Origin: Nitrospirota bacterium
Lineage (GTDB): Bacteria; Nitrospirota; Nitrospiria; Nitrospirales; Nitrospiraceae
Assembly: GCA_030645475.1 (NCBI GenBank)
Contig: JAUSMA010000069.1
Location: forward strand, 310,001 to 374,000
Direction: 5' to 3'
Length of the DNA: 64,000 nt
Numbering within the stretch: position 1 is the stretch's first letter; the number at the start of each line of letters is the position of its first letter. Below are positions 32,859 to 41,561 of this stretch, piece by piece. The translations under genes were made by a program, and so were the position numbers. The notes under the pieces were generated by a model, which worked only from the letters and a program-made list of their open reading frames with translations, ran no database searches and was not told where the DNA came from.

Positions 32859-35366
32859 ATGCATAACTCAATCATCATCAAAGGCGCCCGCGAGCACAAC
32901 CTCAAAAATATCGATGTCACGCTCCCGCGCGACCAGCTCGTCGTGATCACGGGGCTGAGCGGGTCTGGCAAGTCGTCGCTAGCCTTCGACACGATCTATG
33001 CCGAGGGGCAACGGCGGTATGTCGAGTCGCTCTCGGCCTATGCCCGTCAGTTCCTTGAGCAGATGGGCAAGCCGGACGTCGATTCCATCGAGGGCCTCTC
33101 GCCCGCCATTTCCATCGAACAGAAAAGCACCAGCCACAATCCCCGGTCCACGGTCGGCACCGTGACGGAAATTTACGACTATCTCCGTCTTCTCTATGCC
33201 AGGGTCGGGCGGCCCTCCTGCTTTCAGTGTGGGGAGGAGATCACCGCGCAGACGGTGCAGCAAATGGTCGACGCGATCGGTCTGTTGCCGGAGGGAAGCA
33301 AGTTTCAGCTCTTGGCTCCCATCGTCCGGGGGAGGAAGGGCGAGTATCGGAAAGAGCTCCTCGATATGCGCCGGGCTGGCTATGTCCGGGCCAGGATCGA
33401 TGGCCAGCTCATCGATTTGGATGAGGACATCACCCTCGATAAGCAAAAGAAACACCAAATCGAAATCGTGATCGATCGGCTGGTGATGAAACCAGGCGAG
33501 GCCTTGACGAGACGGCTGGCCGATTCGGTAGAGACCGCGTTGAAGCTCGCAGGTGGGCTGGTCGGGGTCCTGACGGAGAACGGGAAGGTCTCACTCTATA
33601 GCGAGAAGCTCGCCTGTATCAGCTGCGGAGTCAGTTATCCGGAAATTACCCCGCGCGTCTTTTCGTTCAACAGTCCTCATGGAGCTTGTCCTGCCTGCGA
33701 CGGTATCGGCTATGCCATGACTCCCGGCTCTTCCGACGATGAAGATTTTACTTTGCTGGAACCTTGCGAGACCTGTAAGGGCGCGAGGCTCCGGCCTGAA
33801 AGCCTGTCTATCAAGTTAGCCACACAGTCGATTGCCGAGGTGACGCATCTTTCCGTTCGAGCAGCTGCCGACTTCTTCGGGTCGTTGAAATTCACCGAGC
33901 GGGAACTGGTGATTGCCCAGCGTATCTTGAAAGAGATTCGAGAGAGGCTCGGGTTTCTGGTCAACGTCGGCCTGGATTATCTGACGCTAGATCGGGCGGC
34001 CGCCACCTTGTCAGGCGGAGAAGGTCAACGGATCAGGCTGGCCACCCAAATCGGGTCCGGCCTTGTCGGCGTCCTCTATATCCTCGACGAGCCCTCGATC
34101 GGTCTCCATCAGCGGGATAATCGGCGCTTGCTCCAGACGCTGCTGCGCCTGCGCGATCTGGGCAACACGGTGGTCGTGGTCGAACACGATGCCGAAACGA
34201 TGATGGCGGCGGACCATCTGCTGGATATGGGGCCTGGCGCCGGCACGCAGGGGGGCCATGTCATTGCCCAAGGCACGCCGAAAGAAGTCATGAAGAATCC
34301 CGCCTCCTTGACGGGTCAGTATCTCCGTGGCACGCAGATGGTCAGTCTCCCACGCCGCGAACGTAAGGCCAAAGGGATGTTGTCCATCGTCGGGGCGAAG
34401 AAACACAATCTCAAGGGGATGACCGCCAAGATTCCGCTCGGTCTGCTCACCTGTGTGACCGGTGTGTCGGGGTCCGGAAAGAGCACGTTGGTCTTAGAGG
34501 TATTGTTTCATTCACTTTCTCAGTTGCTCTATCACAAGAAACCGAAGATCGATGGCTGTAAGGAGCTGCTGGGTGTCGAGGCGTTGGATAAAGTCATCGA
34601 CATCGACCAGTCCCCGATCGGCCGGACTCCGCGCTCGAATCCTGCGACCTATACAGGTCTGTTCGACTTCATCCGGGATCTCTACTCCAACCTACCAGAG
34701 TCTCGTGTGCGGGGGTACAAACCAGGCCGTTATAGCTTCAACGTGAAGGGCGGCCGCTGCGAGGCCTGTCAGGGTGACGGGTTAATCAAGATCGAGATGC
34801 ATTTCCTGCCGGATGTCTACGTGACCTGCGAGGTCTGCAAGGGGCAGCGGTACAACCGCGAGACGATGGAGATTCACCACAAGGGGAAGAGCATCGCCGA
34901 CGTGTTGAATATGACGGTGGACGATGCCGTGCAGTTCTTCGAACATATTCCCTTTATCAAGCGGAAGCTCGATACCTTGCACGATGTCGGGTTGCATTAT
35001 GTGAAGCTTGGCCAGTCTGCCACGACGCTGTCCGGGGGGGAAGCGCAACGGGTCAAGCTTTCACGTGAACTGTCGAAACGTCCGACCGGACGCACCATGT
35101 ACATTCTGGATGAGCCGACGACCGGGCTGCATTTCGCCGACGTGCAACGATTGCTGGATGTGTTGGATCGTTTGGTCGAGGCGGGGAATACCGTCCTGGT
35201 GATTGAACACAACCTCGATGTGATCAAGAATGCCGATTGGATCATCGATCTCGGCCCCGAGGGTGGCGACCGTGGCGGCGAGATCGTGGCGGAAGGCCCT
35301 CCAAAGGAAATCGCCAAGTCGAAACGGTCGTATACGGGGCAAGTACTCAAGGAAGCAGGGGTTTAG
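32859..35366 (+). CDS. uvrA: UvrABC excinuclease ATPase subunit UvrA, short form
   Basis: 835 residues from ATG 32859 ([16 protein letters not shown] is the usual UvrA start). Two ABC ATPase halves: Walker [10 protein letters not shown] and GVSGSGKST, signatures [12 protein letters not shown] and [21 protein letters not shown] and DEPTTGLHF. The UvrB-binding region (about 118-240) and the C-terminal zinc finger ([10 protein letters not shown]...CEVCKG) are present. Between CPACDG and CETCKGARL only about 25 residues remain, where E. coli UvrA (940 residues) has an insertion domain of over 100. So this is UvrA lacking the mobile DNA-binding insertion. It begins nucleotide excision repair by finding lesions and loading UvrB. 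uvrC lies at 60734-62551. Confidence 0.95.
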   Translation: MHNSIIIKGAREHNLKNIDVTLPRDQLVVITGLSGSGKSSLAFDTIYAEGQRRYVESLSAYARQFLEQMGKPDVDSIEGLSPAISIEQKSTSHNPRSTVGTVTEIYDYLRLLYARVGRPSCFQCGEEITAQTVQQMVDAIGLLPEGSKFQLLAPIVRGRKGEYRKELLDMRRAGYVRARIDGQLIDLDEDITLDKQKKHQIEIVIDRLVMKPGEALTRRLADSVETALKLAGGLVGVLTENGKVSLYSEKLACISCGVSYPEITPRVFSFNSPHGACPACDGIGYAMTPGSSDDEDFTLLEPCETCKGARLRPESLSIKLATQSIAEVTHLSVRAAADFFGSLKFTERELVIAQRILKEIRERLGFLVNVGLDYLTLDRAAATLSGGEGQRIRLATQIGSGLVGVLYILDEPSIGLHQRDNRRLLQTLLRLRDLGNTVVVVEHDAETMMAADHLLDMGPGAGTQGGHVIAQGTPKEVMKNPASLTGQYLRGTQMVSLPRRERKAKGMLSIVGAKKHNLKGMTAKIPLGLLTCVTGVSGSGKSTLVLEVLFHSLSQLLYHKKPKIDGCKELLGVEALDKVIDIDQSPIGRTPRSNPATYTGLFDFIRDLYSNLPESRVRGYKPGRYSFNVKGGRCEACQGDGLIKIEMHFLPDVYVTCEVCKGQRYNRETMEIHHKGKSIADVLNMTVDDAVQFFEHIPFIKRKLDTLHDVGLHYVKLGQSATTLSGGEAQRVKLSRELSKRPTGRTMYILDEPTTGLHFADVQRLLDVLDRLVEAGNTVLVIEHNLDVIKNADWIIDLGPEGGDRGGEIVAEGPPKEIAKSKRSYTGQVLKEAGV

Positions 35367-35421
35367 GGTGGAGTCCATAAGTCAATTGAGTCGTGTGAGC
35401 AACTGTCGATAATTAGGCTTG

Positions 35422-36429
35422 ATGAAATGCGGTGGCGTAGTGTCGACTGTTATTGAATGTATCTATTGCAGAGAGAAGCAGCCGGTGTCGGCTTATACAA
35501 AGGCCGAGCATGTAATTCCTCAATCATTTGGGAAATTCAGGAATAACTTCACGCTGAGGCAACTAGTCTGTGATGCATGTAACCAATTCTTTGGTGACAA
35601 TATTGAGCTAGCCCTCGCCCGTGACACATTGGAAGGGCAATCCCGAGCAGATATTGGGGTCAAGAAAGCAGAGGACTTTAAATCTCTAGGGCATCAGAGT
35701 CGAATCAGGATCATGATTGCTGAAGGTGATTTCAAAGGGGCATACGCCTTCCGCGATTATTCGGAGGCCGATGGGAAGGTTACGCTCCAACCTGTCCCAC
35801 AGGTAGGTTTTCGTCAGAGAGAGTCAGGGGGGTACAAGTATTTCCCTCTCGATGAGCTTCCAGATAAAAAACAGCTTGCAGAACTTGATCTTGACTTGCA
35901 GCACCCTAAAAGTATTAGGGCTGTCGGTCTTGATGTAGAGGAGCTGTCAGGGAAGCTCGCTGAGAAAAACATTTCGTTTCGGTATGACTGTGACGTGGTA
36001 TCGACGAATGAATCCACATCATTGCTCTGCGAAGTGCAGGGCACAATCGACCAAATAATTCACCGCGCCACGGCAAAGATTGCTTTTAACTACCTCGCTT
36101 ACTGGGTCGGTGGTGATTTTATTAGACACTCATCATTCGATCAAACTCGGAGGTTCGTGAGACATGGCCAACTAGCACCCTATCCGCTTGTTAAGGTAGG
36201 TCAGCAGCCGATTCTTGCAGACGAAGAAGTGAGGAGAAGAGTGGGACACCTTGTGACGATCAACTGGGCTGCAGATGGAGTTTCAATTGTCGCGCAGGTT
36301 TCGCTACTTAACGTGTTTACGTATTCGGTCTGTCTTGCGAGGAACTACGACGGAGAGCGAAGGGGGATCACTCGGGGTCATTTCTTTAACGTGGCTGACG
36401 GAGCGATTCTAGAACTCGGCACGAACTGA
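35422..36429 (+). CDS. HNH endonuclease-like protein
   Basis: 335 residues from ATG 35422. Near the N-terminus ECIYCREKQP...KAEHVIPQSFG and LVCDACNQFFGDNIE form the zinc-binding CxxC...H...CxxC core of HNH5-type nucleases. The remaining 250 residues are unfamiliar, with PLDELPDKKQLAELD and an AKIAFNYLAYWVGGDFI stretch that recurs in long HNH-domain proteins of defence or mobile DNA. GC is clearly lower than in uvrA and in the following gene, suggesting recent transfer. Neighbours give no clue to the partner. Start codon is uncertain, with GTG 35440 an alternative. Confidence 0.7.
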   Translation: MKCGGVVSTVIECIYCREKQPVSAYTKAEHVIPQSFGKFRNNFTLRQLVCDACNQFFGDNIELALARDTLEGQSRADIGVKKAEDFKSLGHQSRIRIMIAEGDFKGAYAFRDYSEADGKVTLQPVPQVGFRQRESGGYKYFPLDELPDKKQLAELDLDLQHPKSIRAVGLDVEELSGKLAEKNISFRYDCDVVSTNESTSLLCEVQGTIDQIIHRATAKIAFNYLAYWVGGDFIRHSSFDQTRRFVRHGQLAPYPLVKVGQQPILADEEVRRRVGHLVTINWAADGVSIVAQVSLLNVFTYSVCLARNYDGERRGITRGHFFNVADGAILELGTN

Positions 36430-36517
36430 GCAGGCTAGATGGTCAGGATAGGCACTTCCTGATTCTGATCTATGTGCCATATGCCATCAGCCATTTGCTC
36501 TTTCCCGAAAGGAGTTC

Positions 36518-36847
36518 ATGCACACCATTCTGCTGCTCACCATCTCCAACATCTTCATGACCTTCGCGTGGTACGGGCATCTTAAATATAAAGACTCGCC
36601 CTTGTGGATTGCGATTCTGGTGAGCTGGGGAATTGCTTTCGTTGAGTATTGCTTTCAGGTGCCGGCAAACCGGATTGGGCATTATGAATTTTCAGCAGCG
36701 CAGCTGAAGACGATACAGGAAGTGATCACGTTGGTGGTGTTTTGCGCCTTTTCCGTGTGGTACTTGAAGGAGCCGCTGAAGTGGAACTATCTGGCAGGGT
36801 TTGCCCTCATGGCCGGCGGCGTGTTCGTGATTTTCAAAGAATGGTGA
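36518..36847 (+). CDS. DUF486/DMT-family small membrane protein
   Basis: 109 residues, four membrane helices, ribosome site AAAGGAG before the ATG. TFAWYGHLKYKD, WGIAFVEYCFQVPANRIG and QLKTIQEVITLVVFCAFSVWYLKE are the conserved blocks of the DUF486 proteins, small relatives of drug/metabolite transporters. Function not established. A degenerate repeat follows the stop. Confidence 0.88.
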   Translation: MHTILLLTISNIFMTFAWYGHLKYKDSPLWIAILVSWGIAFVEYCFQVPANRIGHYEFSAAQLKTIQEVITLVVFCAFSVWYLKEPLKWNYLAGFALMAGGVFVIFKEW

Positions 36848-36854
36848 GGGCCGT

Positions 36855-36955
36855 TAGCAGGTTGCGGAAAGGCCTGCCTGTATTCCGGAGTTCCGTCGGG
36901 CTGCACGTCTGAGACAATATGAACGAAGCTGGCGGTCTTTTTCAGCATCCCGTTA
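36855..36955. repeat. Degenerate family A-related repeat
   Basis: TAGCAGGTTGCGGAAAGG at the left and GAAGCTGGCGGTCTTTTTCAGCATCC at the right match family A ends; the centre is decayed. A similar TAGCAGGTTGCGAAAAA fragment lies at about 11341. Confidence 0.6.
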
Positions 36956-37885
36956 GAAGTCGGTGAGCCGATCGTAGAGGTACAGCACATCCACCGTCAG
37001 GCGAGCACCGAAGGAGGGGCCATAGTCCTTCTGGTTGATGAGGTCGTTCCAGGTTTCAAAGGTCACGGCTGAGTATCGTAGCGCCACTGTCACGAACCGT
37101 TCTTCCAGCGAGTCTCCTCGATGGTCCACAAACAGGCCGGAATCCACGGTTAGGCCGAGCTCGATTTCCCACGGGGTGTCGCAGTCTGTTCGACGGTAGT
37201 TGCCGATCCCGACGGACGCCTGCCCGAGGTAGGAATGGTTGGAGACCTGGTGAAATGCGGCTCCGCTGAATGGACGGCCGGCGCGGGCCAACGCGGAGAA
37301 ACGTATGTAGTCGGACACAACCGGCACAAACTCCAATAGAGATAGCCGTCTAAAGCCCATTTGGGCATAGGGCTCATAGTAGAGGGACCCTGCCGCTCCG
37401 CCTACCCCGTAGAAAAACACATCGTCGCTCCCCAAGAGCCCTGTCCATTTCGTCAATGTGCCACTGGTCATGAAGTCGATCGCATCGCGTGTGGCGCCGA
37501 CGGGCACAGGGGTCAGACCGCGGAACTTGTGCACGACGTCGTTCTGAAGATACCGGCTAAACCTGTCTTGTGTGGGGCCGGCTCCGACCGTGAGGTTGGC
37601 ATTCCAGCCTTTGAACCGTTCCAAGCGTTCCGTCCAGCTGAGCGACCAAAAATTAAAACCATCCGTTTGGCGCATGTCGTTATAGCGCTTGCCGGCTCCG
37701 TCAAACTCTGTGAAGCGATCGGTGGTGAAACCGAGTGCGACGGTGCGGTCGTGATCGGGAAATGCGAGGGCTCCCCAGTGGGTGCTTTGCGCCGTTGCTT
37801 CCGCCCAACTTGGCTGAGTCCATCCGAGTAAGGCCAGGACAGAGAACGCAAGAGTCGCTACGATTCGTGTAAGACCATACATCAT
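36953..37885 (-). CDS. Outer-membrane protein, copy 1 of a tandem pair
   Basis: 310 residues from ATG 37885. Signal peptide TRIVATLAFSVLALLGWTQPSWA, then a beta-rich mature protein that shares nearly every block with the adjacent gene: THWGALAFPDHDRTVALGF, FKGWNANLTVGAGPTQD, VPVGATRDAIDFMTSGTL, GLLGSDDVFFYG, GRPFSGAAFH. The pattern of short aromatic strands and the C-terminal DYGPSFGARLTVDVLYLY suit an outer-membrane barrel, with some resemblance to the LpxR/DUF2219 lipid A deacylase family (ND and distal H positions). That resemblance is weak and functional assignment is uncertain. Tandem with its copy 115 bp upstream. Confidence 0.7.
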   Translation of the reverse strand: MMYGLTRIVATLAFSVLALLGWTQPSWAEATAQSTHWGALAFPDHDRTVALGFTTDRFTEFDGAGKRYNDMRQTDGFNFWSLSWTERLERFKGWNANLTVGAGPTQDRFSRYLQNDVVHKFRGLTPVPVGATRDAIDFMTSGTLTKWTGLLGSDDVFFYGVGGAAGSLYYEPYAQMGFRRLSLLEFVPVVSDYIRFSALARAGRPFSGAAFHQVSNHSYLGQASVGIGNYRRTDCDTPWEIELGLTVDSGLFVDHRGDSLEERFVTVALRYSAVTFETWNDLINQKDYGPSFGARLTVDVLYLYDRLTDF

Positions 37886-38000
37886 CCGCGCATCCTGCAC
37901 TGAAGTGGATTGGGGAGGCAACATTTTTTTGAGGGGCCCCACGGCAGGTACTGCTGAAGCCCGAGTGCCCATGCGGCTAGAGCAAGAGGAAAATATCCCA

Positions 38001-38930
38001 CTAGAGATCGGCGAGTCGGTTGTAGAGGTAGAGGAGGTCCAGGGTCACGCGAGCACCGAAGGTTGGCCCGTAGTCCTTCTGGTTGATGGCGTCGTTCCAG
38101 CTCTCCACCGTTACGGCTGAGTAGCGGAGTGCGATCGTCACGAACCGTTCATTGATGGAGTTCCCGCGATGGTCCGCGAACAGGCCTGAATCCGCGGTCA
38201 GCCCGATCTCGATTTCCCAAGGCACGTCGCAATCTTTGCGCCGGTAATTGCCGATTCCGACGGACACCTGTCCGAGATAGGAATGGTTGGCGACGTGATG
38301 GAACGCGGCTCCGCTGAAGGGACGGCCATAACGAGCCAGCGCGGAGATGCGGACGTAGTCGGACAGCAAGGGGCCGACTCCCGGTAGAGACAATCGCCTC
38401 AAGCCCATTTGAACATAGGGTTCATAGTACAGGGACCCCGCCGCTCCCCCTATTCCGTAGAAAAAAACATCGTCGCTCCCCAAGAGTCCCGTCCATTTCG
38501 TCAACGTGCCGCTGGTCATGAAGTCGATCGCATCGCGCGTCGCGCCGACCGGGACACGGGTTTGACCGGTGATCCTATGCGCGACGTCGTTCTGGATCGC
38601 GCGGCGAATCTTGTCTTGTGTCGGGCCTGCCCCAACCGTAAGGTTGGCATTCCAGCCTTTGAACTGTTCCAGATGTTCCGTCCAGCTCAGCGCCCCAAAG
38701 TTAAAGCTAGCCGTTTGCCGCATGTCGTTATAGCGCTGGCCCGACCCATTAAATTCCGTGAAACTGTCGTTGTAGAACCCGAGCGTCACGGTGCGGTCGT
38801 GATCGGGAAATGCGAGGGCGCCCCAATGCATGCTTTGCGCAGTGGCCTCAGCCCATGCTGGCGAGGCTCCTGGTAGGACCAATAGGAACAGTGCAAGAGA
38901 GGCGGTGAGTCGCGTCAATGAAGAGATCAT
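38001..38930 (-). CDS. Outer-membrane protein, copy 2 of a tandem pair
   Basis: 309 residues from ATG 38930, with ribosome site AGGA. Signal peptide LTASLALFLLVLPGASPAWA. Long identical segments with the neighbouring copy mark a recent duplication; differences cluster in the strands and loops (for example HRITGQTRVPVGATRD against KFRGLTPVPVGATRD). Predicted barrel of the outer membrane; weakly LpxR-like (YNDSF motif near the mature N-terminus). The upstream 0.2 kb shows no other gene. The two copies probably form an operon in the order 38930 to 36953. Confidence 0.7.
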   Translation of the reverse strand: MISSLTRLTASLALFLLVLPGASPAWAEATAQSMHWGALAFPDHDRTVTLGFYNDSFTEFNGSGQRYNDMRQTASFNFGALSWTEHLEQFKGWNANLTVGAGPTQDKIRRAIQNDVAHRITGQTRVPVGATRDAIDFMTSGTLTKWTGLLGSDDVFFYGIGGAAGSLYYEPYVQMGLRRLSLPGVGPLLSDYVRISALARYGRPFSGAAFHHVANHSYLGQVSVGIGNYRRKDCDVPWEIEIGLTADSGLFADHRGNSINERFVTIALRYSAVTVESWNDAINQKDYGPTFGARVTLDLLYLYNRLADL

Positions 38931-39098
38931 GTCATATCCTGCATAGAGTCGAATGCGCGGCAATATAGCATGTTGGCTTCGTCGCTGGTTGGTACGTTAT
39001 CTTGCAGTCCGCAGGCCTCCTTACTAGAATGGCGCCGCGGATATGCGCAGATATTTAGCCGGCAGGCTCGTCGAAGCGACTGAAAGGAGTGTGGCGCC

Positions 39099-41561
39099 GT
39101 GGAAGATTTTGAAAAACTCGGGGTGTTCTACCTCGGACGTCCATACGATCTGGCCAAGAAGAAACCGAAGCCAGGCTGGTTGCTCTACGACTCGAAAGAT
39201 CTGGTCACCCATGCCGTCTGCGTCGGGATGACCGGCAGCGGTAAGACGGGGCTCTGTCTTGGGCTTCTCGAAGAAGCGGCGATCGACGGAATCCCGGCTA
39301 TCGTGATCGATCCCAAGGGGGACTTGGCGAATCTGATGCTGACCTTTCCGCAGCTCCGCGGCGAAGACTTCGCACCCTGGATCAACGAGGATGATGCGCG
39401 CAAGAACGGTCTCTCTCCTGGCGATTTTGCGACGCAGCAGGCGGAGTTGTGGAAGAAAGGTTTGGGTGAGTGGGGCCAAACCGGCGAGCGCATTCAGAAA
39501 CTCAAGGATGCGGCGGATTTCGTCGTCTACACGCCGGGCAGCAATGCGGGAATACCGGTGTCTATTCTGAAGTCGTTTGCCGCGCCGTCTCAGGACATCC
39601 TGGACGATGTCGAGTTGCTGCGCGAGCGGGTGGGCACCACGACGACCAGCTTGCTTGGTTTGATCGGCGTAGAAGCCGATCCGATCAAGAGCCGCGAGCA
39701 CATCCTGCTCTCGACGATTCTGGACCAAGCCTGGCGGAAGGGGCAGGACCTCGACCTCGCCGCGCTTATCCAACAGATCCAAACGCCACCCGTATCTAAA
39801 GTCGGTGTGCTCGACCTCGATTCGTTCTATCCGTCGAAAGATCGCTTTGCGTTGGCCACGCAGCTCAACAATCTGCTCGCGGCGCCGGGCTTCAGCGCCT
39901 GGCTCGAAGGGGACGCGTTGGATGTCGGGAAGATGTTGTATGGCCCGGAAGGCAAACCGCGGATCGCCATCTTTTCCATTGCGCACTTGAGAGATGCGGA
40001 GCGGATGTTCTTCGTGACCCTGCTGTTGAGCCAGACCCTTGGCTGGATCAGGGGGCAATCGGGAACAACCAGCCTGCGTGCCATTCTCTATATGGATGAA
40101 ATCTTCGGCTACTTCCCTCCGGTGGCGAATCCTCCGTCGAAAGCACCGCTGTTGACGCTGCTCAAGCAGGCACGGGCCTATGGCCTTGGAGTCGTGTTGG
40201 CCACGCAGAATCCCGTCGATTTGGATTACAAGGGGCTGGCCAACACCGGCACCTGGTTTATCGGACGGCTTCAAACGGAGCGTGACAAGGCGCGGGTTCT
40301 TGAGGGGCTCGAAGGCGCTGCCGCCAGCTCCGGCAAGAAATTCGATACGCAAAAAATGGAACAGCTTCTTGCCGGACTGGGGAGCCGGGTCTTTCTTCTG
40401 AACAATGTCCACGAAGATGCGCCGGAGGTCTTTCAGACCAGGTGGACGTTATCCTATCTGCGCGGCCCCCTTACTCGGAATCAAATCAAGTTGCTTATGG
40501 ATAAGGCGAAGGGCAAGGGGCTAGAGGCTAGGGGCAGTGAAAAAGATCAAAGCGGTCAGATCGCGTCGTCTTTCCCCTCGCCTCGTGCCTCTGGCCTCTC
40601 GCCTAGCGGCGCTCGTCCTCTGCTTCCCCCCGATGTCCCGCAACAGTTCATCCCTATTCGTGGCGCTCAGCCGAGTGGCAGTCGATTGGTCTATCAGCCG
40701 ATGTTGCTGGGAGGGGCGCAAGTGAGGTTTTCCGACAGTAAAGCGGGAATCGATGTCACGGAGGATGTCACCGTACTGGCTCCGATTACAGAGGGGGCCG
40801 TACCGGTGGATTGGGACCATGCGACAGAGGCAGCGCTGGCCCTGTCAGATTTAGAGCAGGTCCCAGTGGAGGGGGCAGAGTTCGGGGCTCCTCCTGTCGC
40901 TGCCGGAAAGGCTAAGAGCTATGAGGTCTGGAATAAGGATTTCTCCGGCTGGCTCTTTCGCAATCAGAAGGTCGATCTCCTAAGAAGCCCCAGCACAAAA
41001 GAGGTCTCCAGGCCAGGCGAGTCGGAAAGGGATTTTCGCGTCCGGCTCCAACAGACTGGGCGGGAGCAACGAGACACACAATCGGATAGTCTCCGGAAGA
41101 AATATGCGCCGAAGATGACGGCACTCCAAGACCGTATTCGCCGAGCCGAGCAATTGGTCGAACGACAACAAACTGAGTCTCGATCAAGCCAGATCCAGGC
41201 AGCGATTTCGGTCGGTGCGACGATTCTTGGCGCATTTATGGGGCGCAAGACGATCAGCGCGACCACAATCGGTAAGGCGACGACAGCCATCCGCGGAGCC
41301 GGGCGTGCGATCAAGGAATCGCAGGATGTGGGGCAGGCTCAAGAAAATAGGGCGGTGTTAGAGCAGCAGCTTGCGGATCTTGAGGCGCAGTTCAAGGCCG
41401 AGACCGACGCGCTTGCCGCCGCAACCGATCCCCTCAACGAGAAACTCGAAACCCTCTCCCTCAAACCCACTAAAGCGAACATCGCGGTCAAACTTGTCGC
41501 GCTTGCCTGGGCCCCGCATTGGCAGGATGGGACGGGGACGTTCCTCTCAGCTTGGGACTGA
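39099..41561 (+). CDS. HerA-like ATPase with C-terminal coiled coil
   Basis: 820 residues. An N-terminal YLGRPYDL...LLYDSKDLVTHAVCVG leads to Walker A GMTGSGKTGLC, then VIDPKGDLANLM, a long helical region, Walker B-like LRAILYMDEIFGYFPP and the sensor LATQNPVDLDYKGLANTGTWFIGRLQ, the order of HerA/DUF87-type DNA or nucleic-acid pumps. Residues about 471-503 are encoded by a self-complementary word repeat. The C-terminus holds a coiled coil (RDTQSDSLRKKYAPKMTAL... and ENRAVLEQQLADLEAQF) around a glycine-rich AAISVGATILGAFMG hydrophobic segment. Its 3' end overlaps the convergent patatin gene by 15 bp. Target unknown; HerA-type ATPases often drive defence or DNA processing. Confidence 0.8.
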   Translation: MEDFEKLGVFYLGRPYDLAKKKPKPGWLLYDSKDLVTHAVCVGMTGSGKTGLCLGLLEEAAIDGIPAIVIDPKGDLANLMLTFPQLRGEDFAPWINEDDARKNGLSPGDFATQQAELWKKGLGEWGQTGERIQKLKDAADFVVYTPGSNAGIPVSILKSFAAPSQDILDDVELLRERVGTTTTSLLGLIGVEADPIKSREHILLSTILDQAWRKGQDLDLAALIQQIQTPPVSKVGVLDLDSFYPSKDRFALATQLNNLLAAPGFSAWLEGDALDVGKMLYGPEGKPRIAIFSIAHLRDAERMFFVTLLLSQTLGWIRGQSGTTSLRAILYMDEIFGYFPPVANPPSKAPLLTLLKQARAYGLGVVLATQNPVDLDYKGLANTGTWFIGRLQTERDKARVLEGLEGAAASSGKKFDTQKMEQLLAGLGSRVFLLNNVHEDAPEVFQTRWTLSYLRGPLTRNQIKLLMDKAKGKGLEARGSEKDQSGQIASSFPSPRASGLSPSGARPLLPPDVPQQFIPIRGAQPSGSRLVYQPMLLGGAQVRFSDSKAGIDVTEDVTVLAPITEGAVPVDWDHATEAALALSDLEQVPVEGAEFGAPPVAAGKAKSYEVWNKDFSGWLFRNQKVDLLRSPSTKEVSRPGESERDFRVRLQQTGREQRDTQSDSLRKKYAPKMTALQDRIRRAEQLVERQQTESRSSQIQAAISVGATILGAFMGRKTISATTIGKATTAIRGAGRAIKESQDVGQAQENRAVLEQQLADLEAQFKAETDALAAATDPLNEKLETLSLKPTKANIAVKLVALAWAPHWQDGTGTFLSAWD
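40511..40607. repeat. Word repeat inserted in frame in the HerA-like gene
   Basis: GGGCAAGGGGCTAGAGGCTA... (40511-40537) is largely complementary to CCCCTCGCCTCGTGCCTCTG...GCCTAGC (40574-40607). It is the intergenic type seen near 13315, here translated as a Gly/Ser/Ala/Pro-rich linker. Confidence 0.6.

Noticed and set aside
39024-40412. 462-residue open frame opposite the HerA-like gene
   Set aside because: It lies wholly antisense to a well-supported ATPase; arginine-rich, motif-free sequence typical of high-GC mirror frames.
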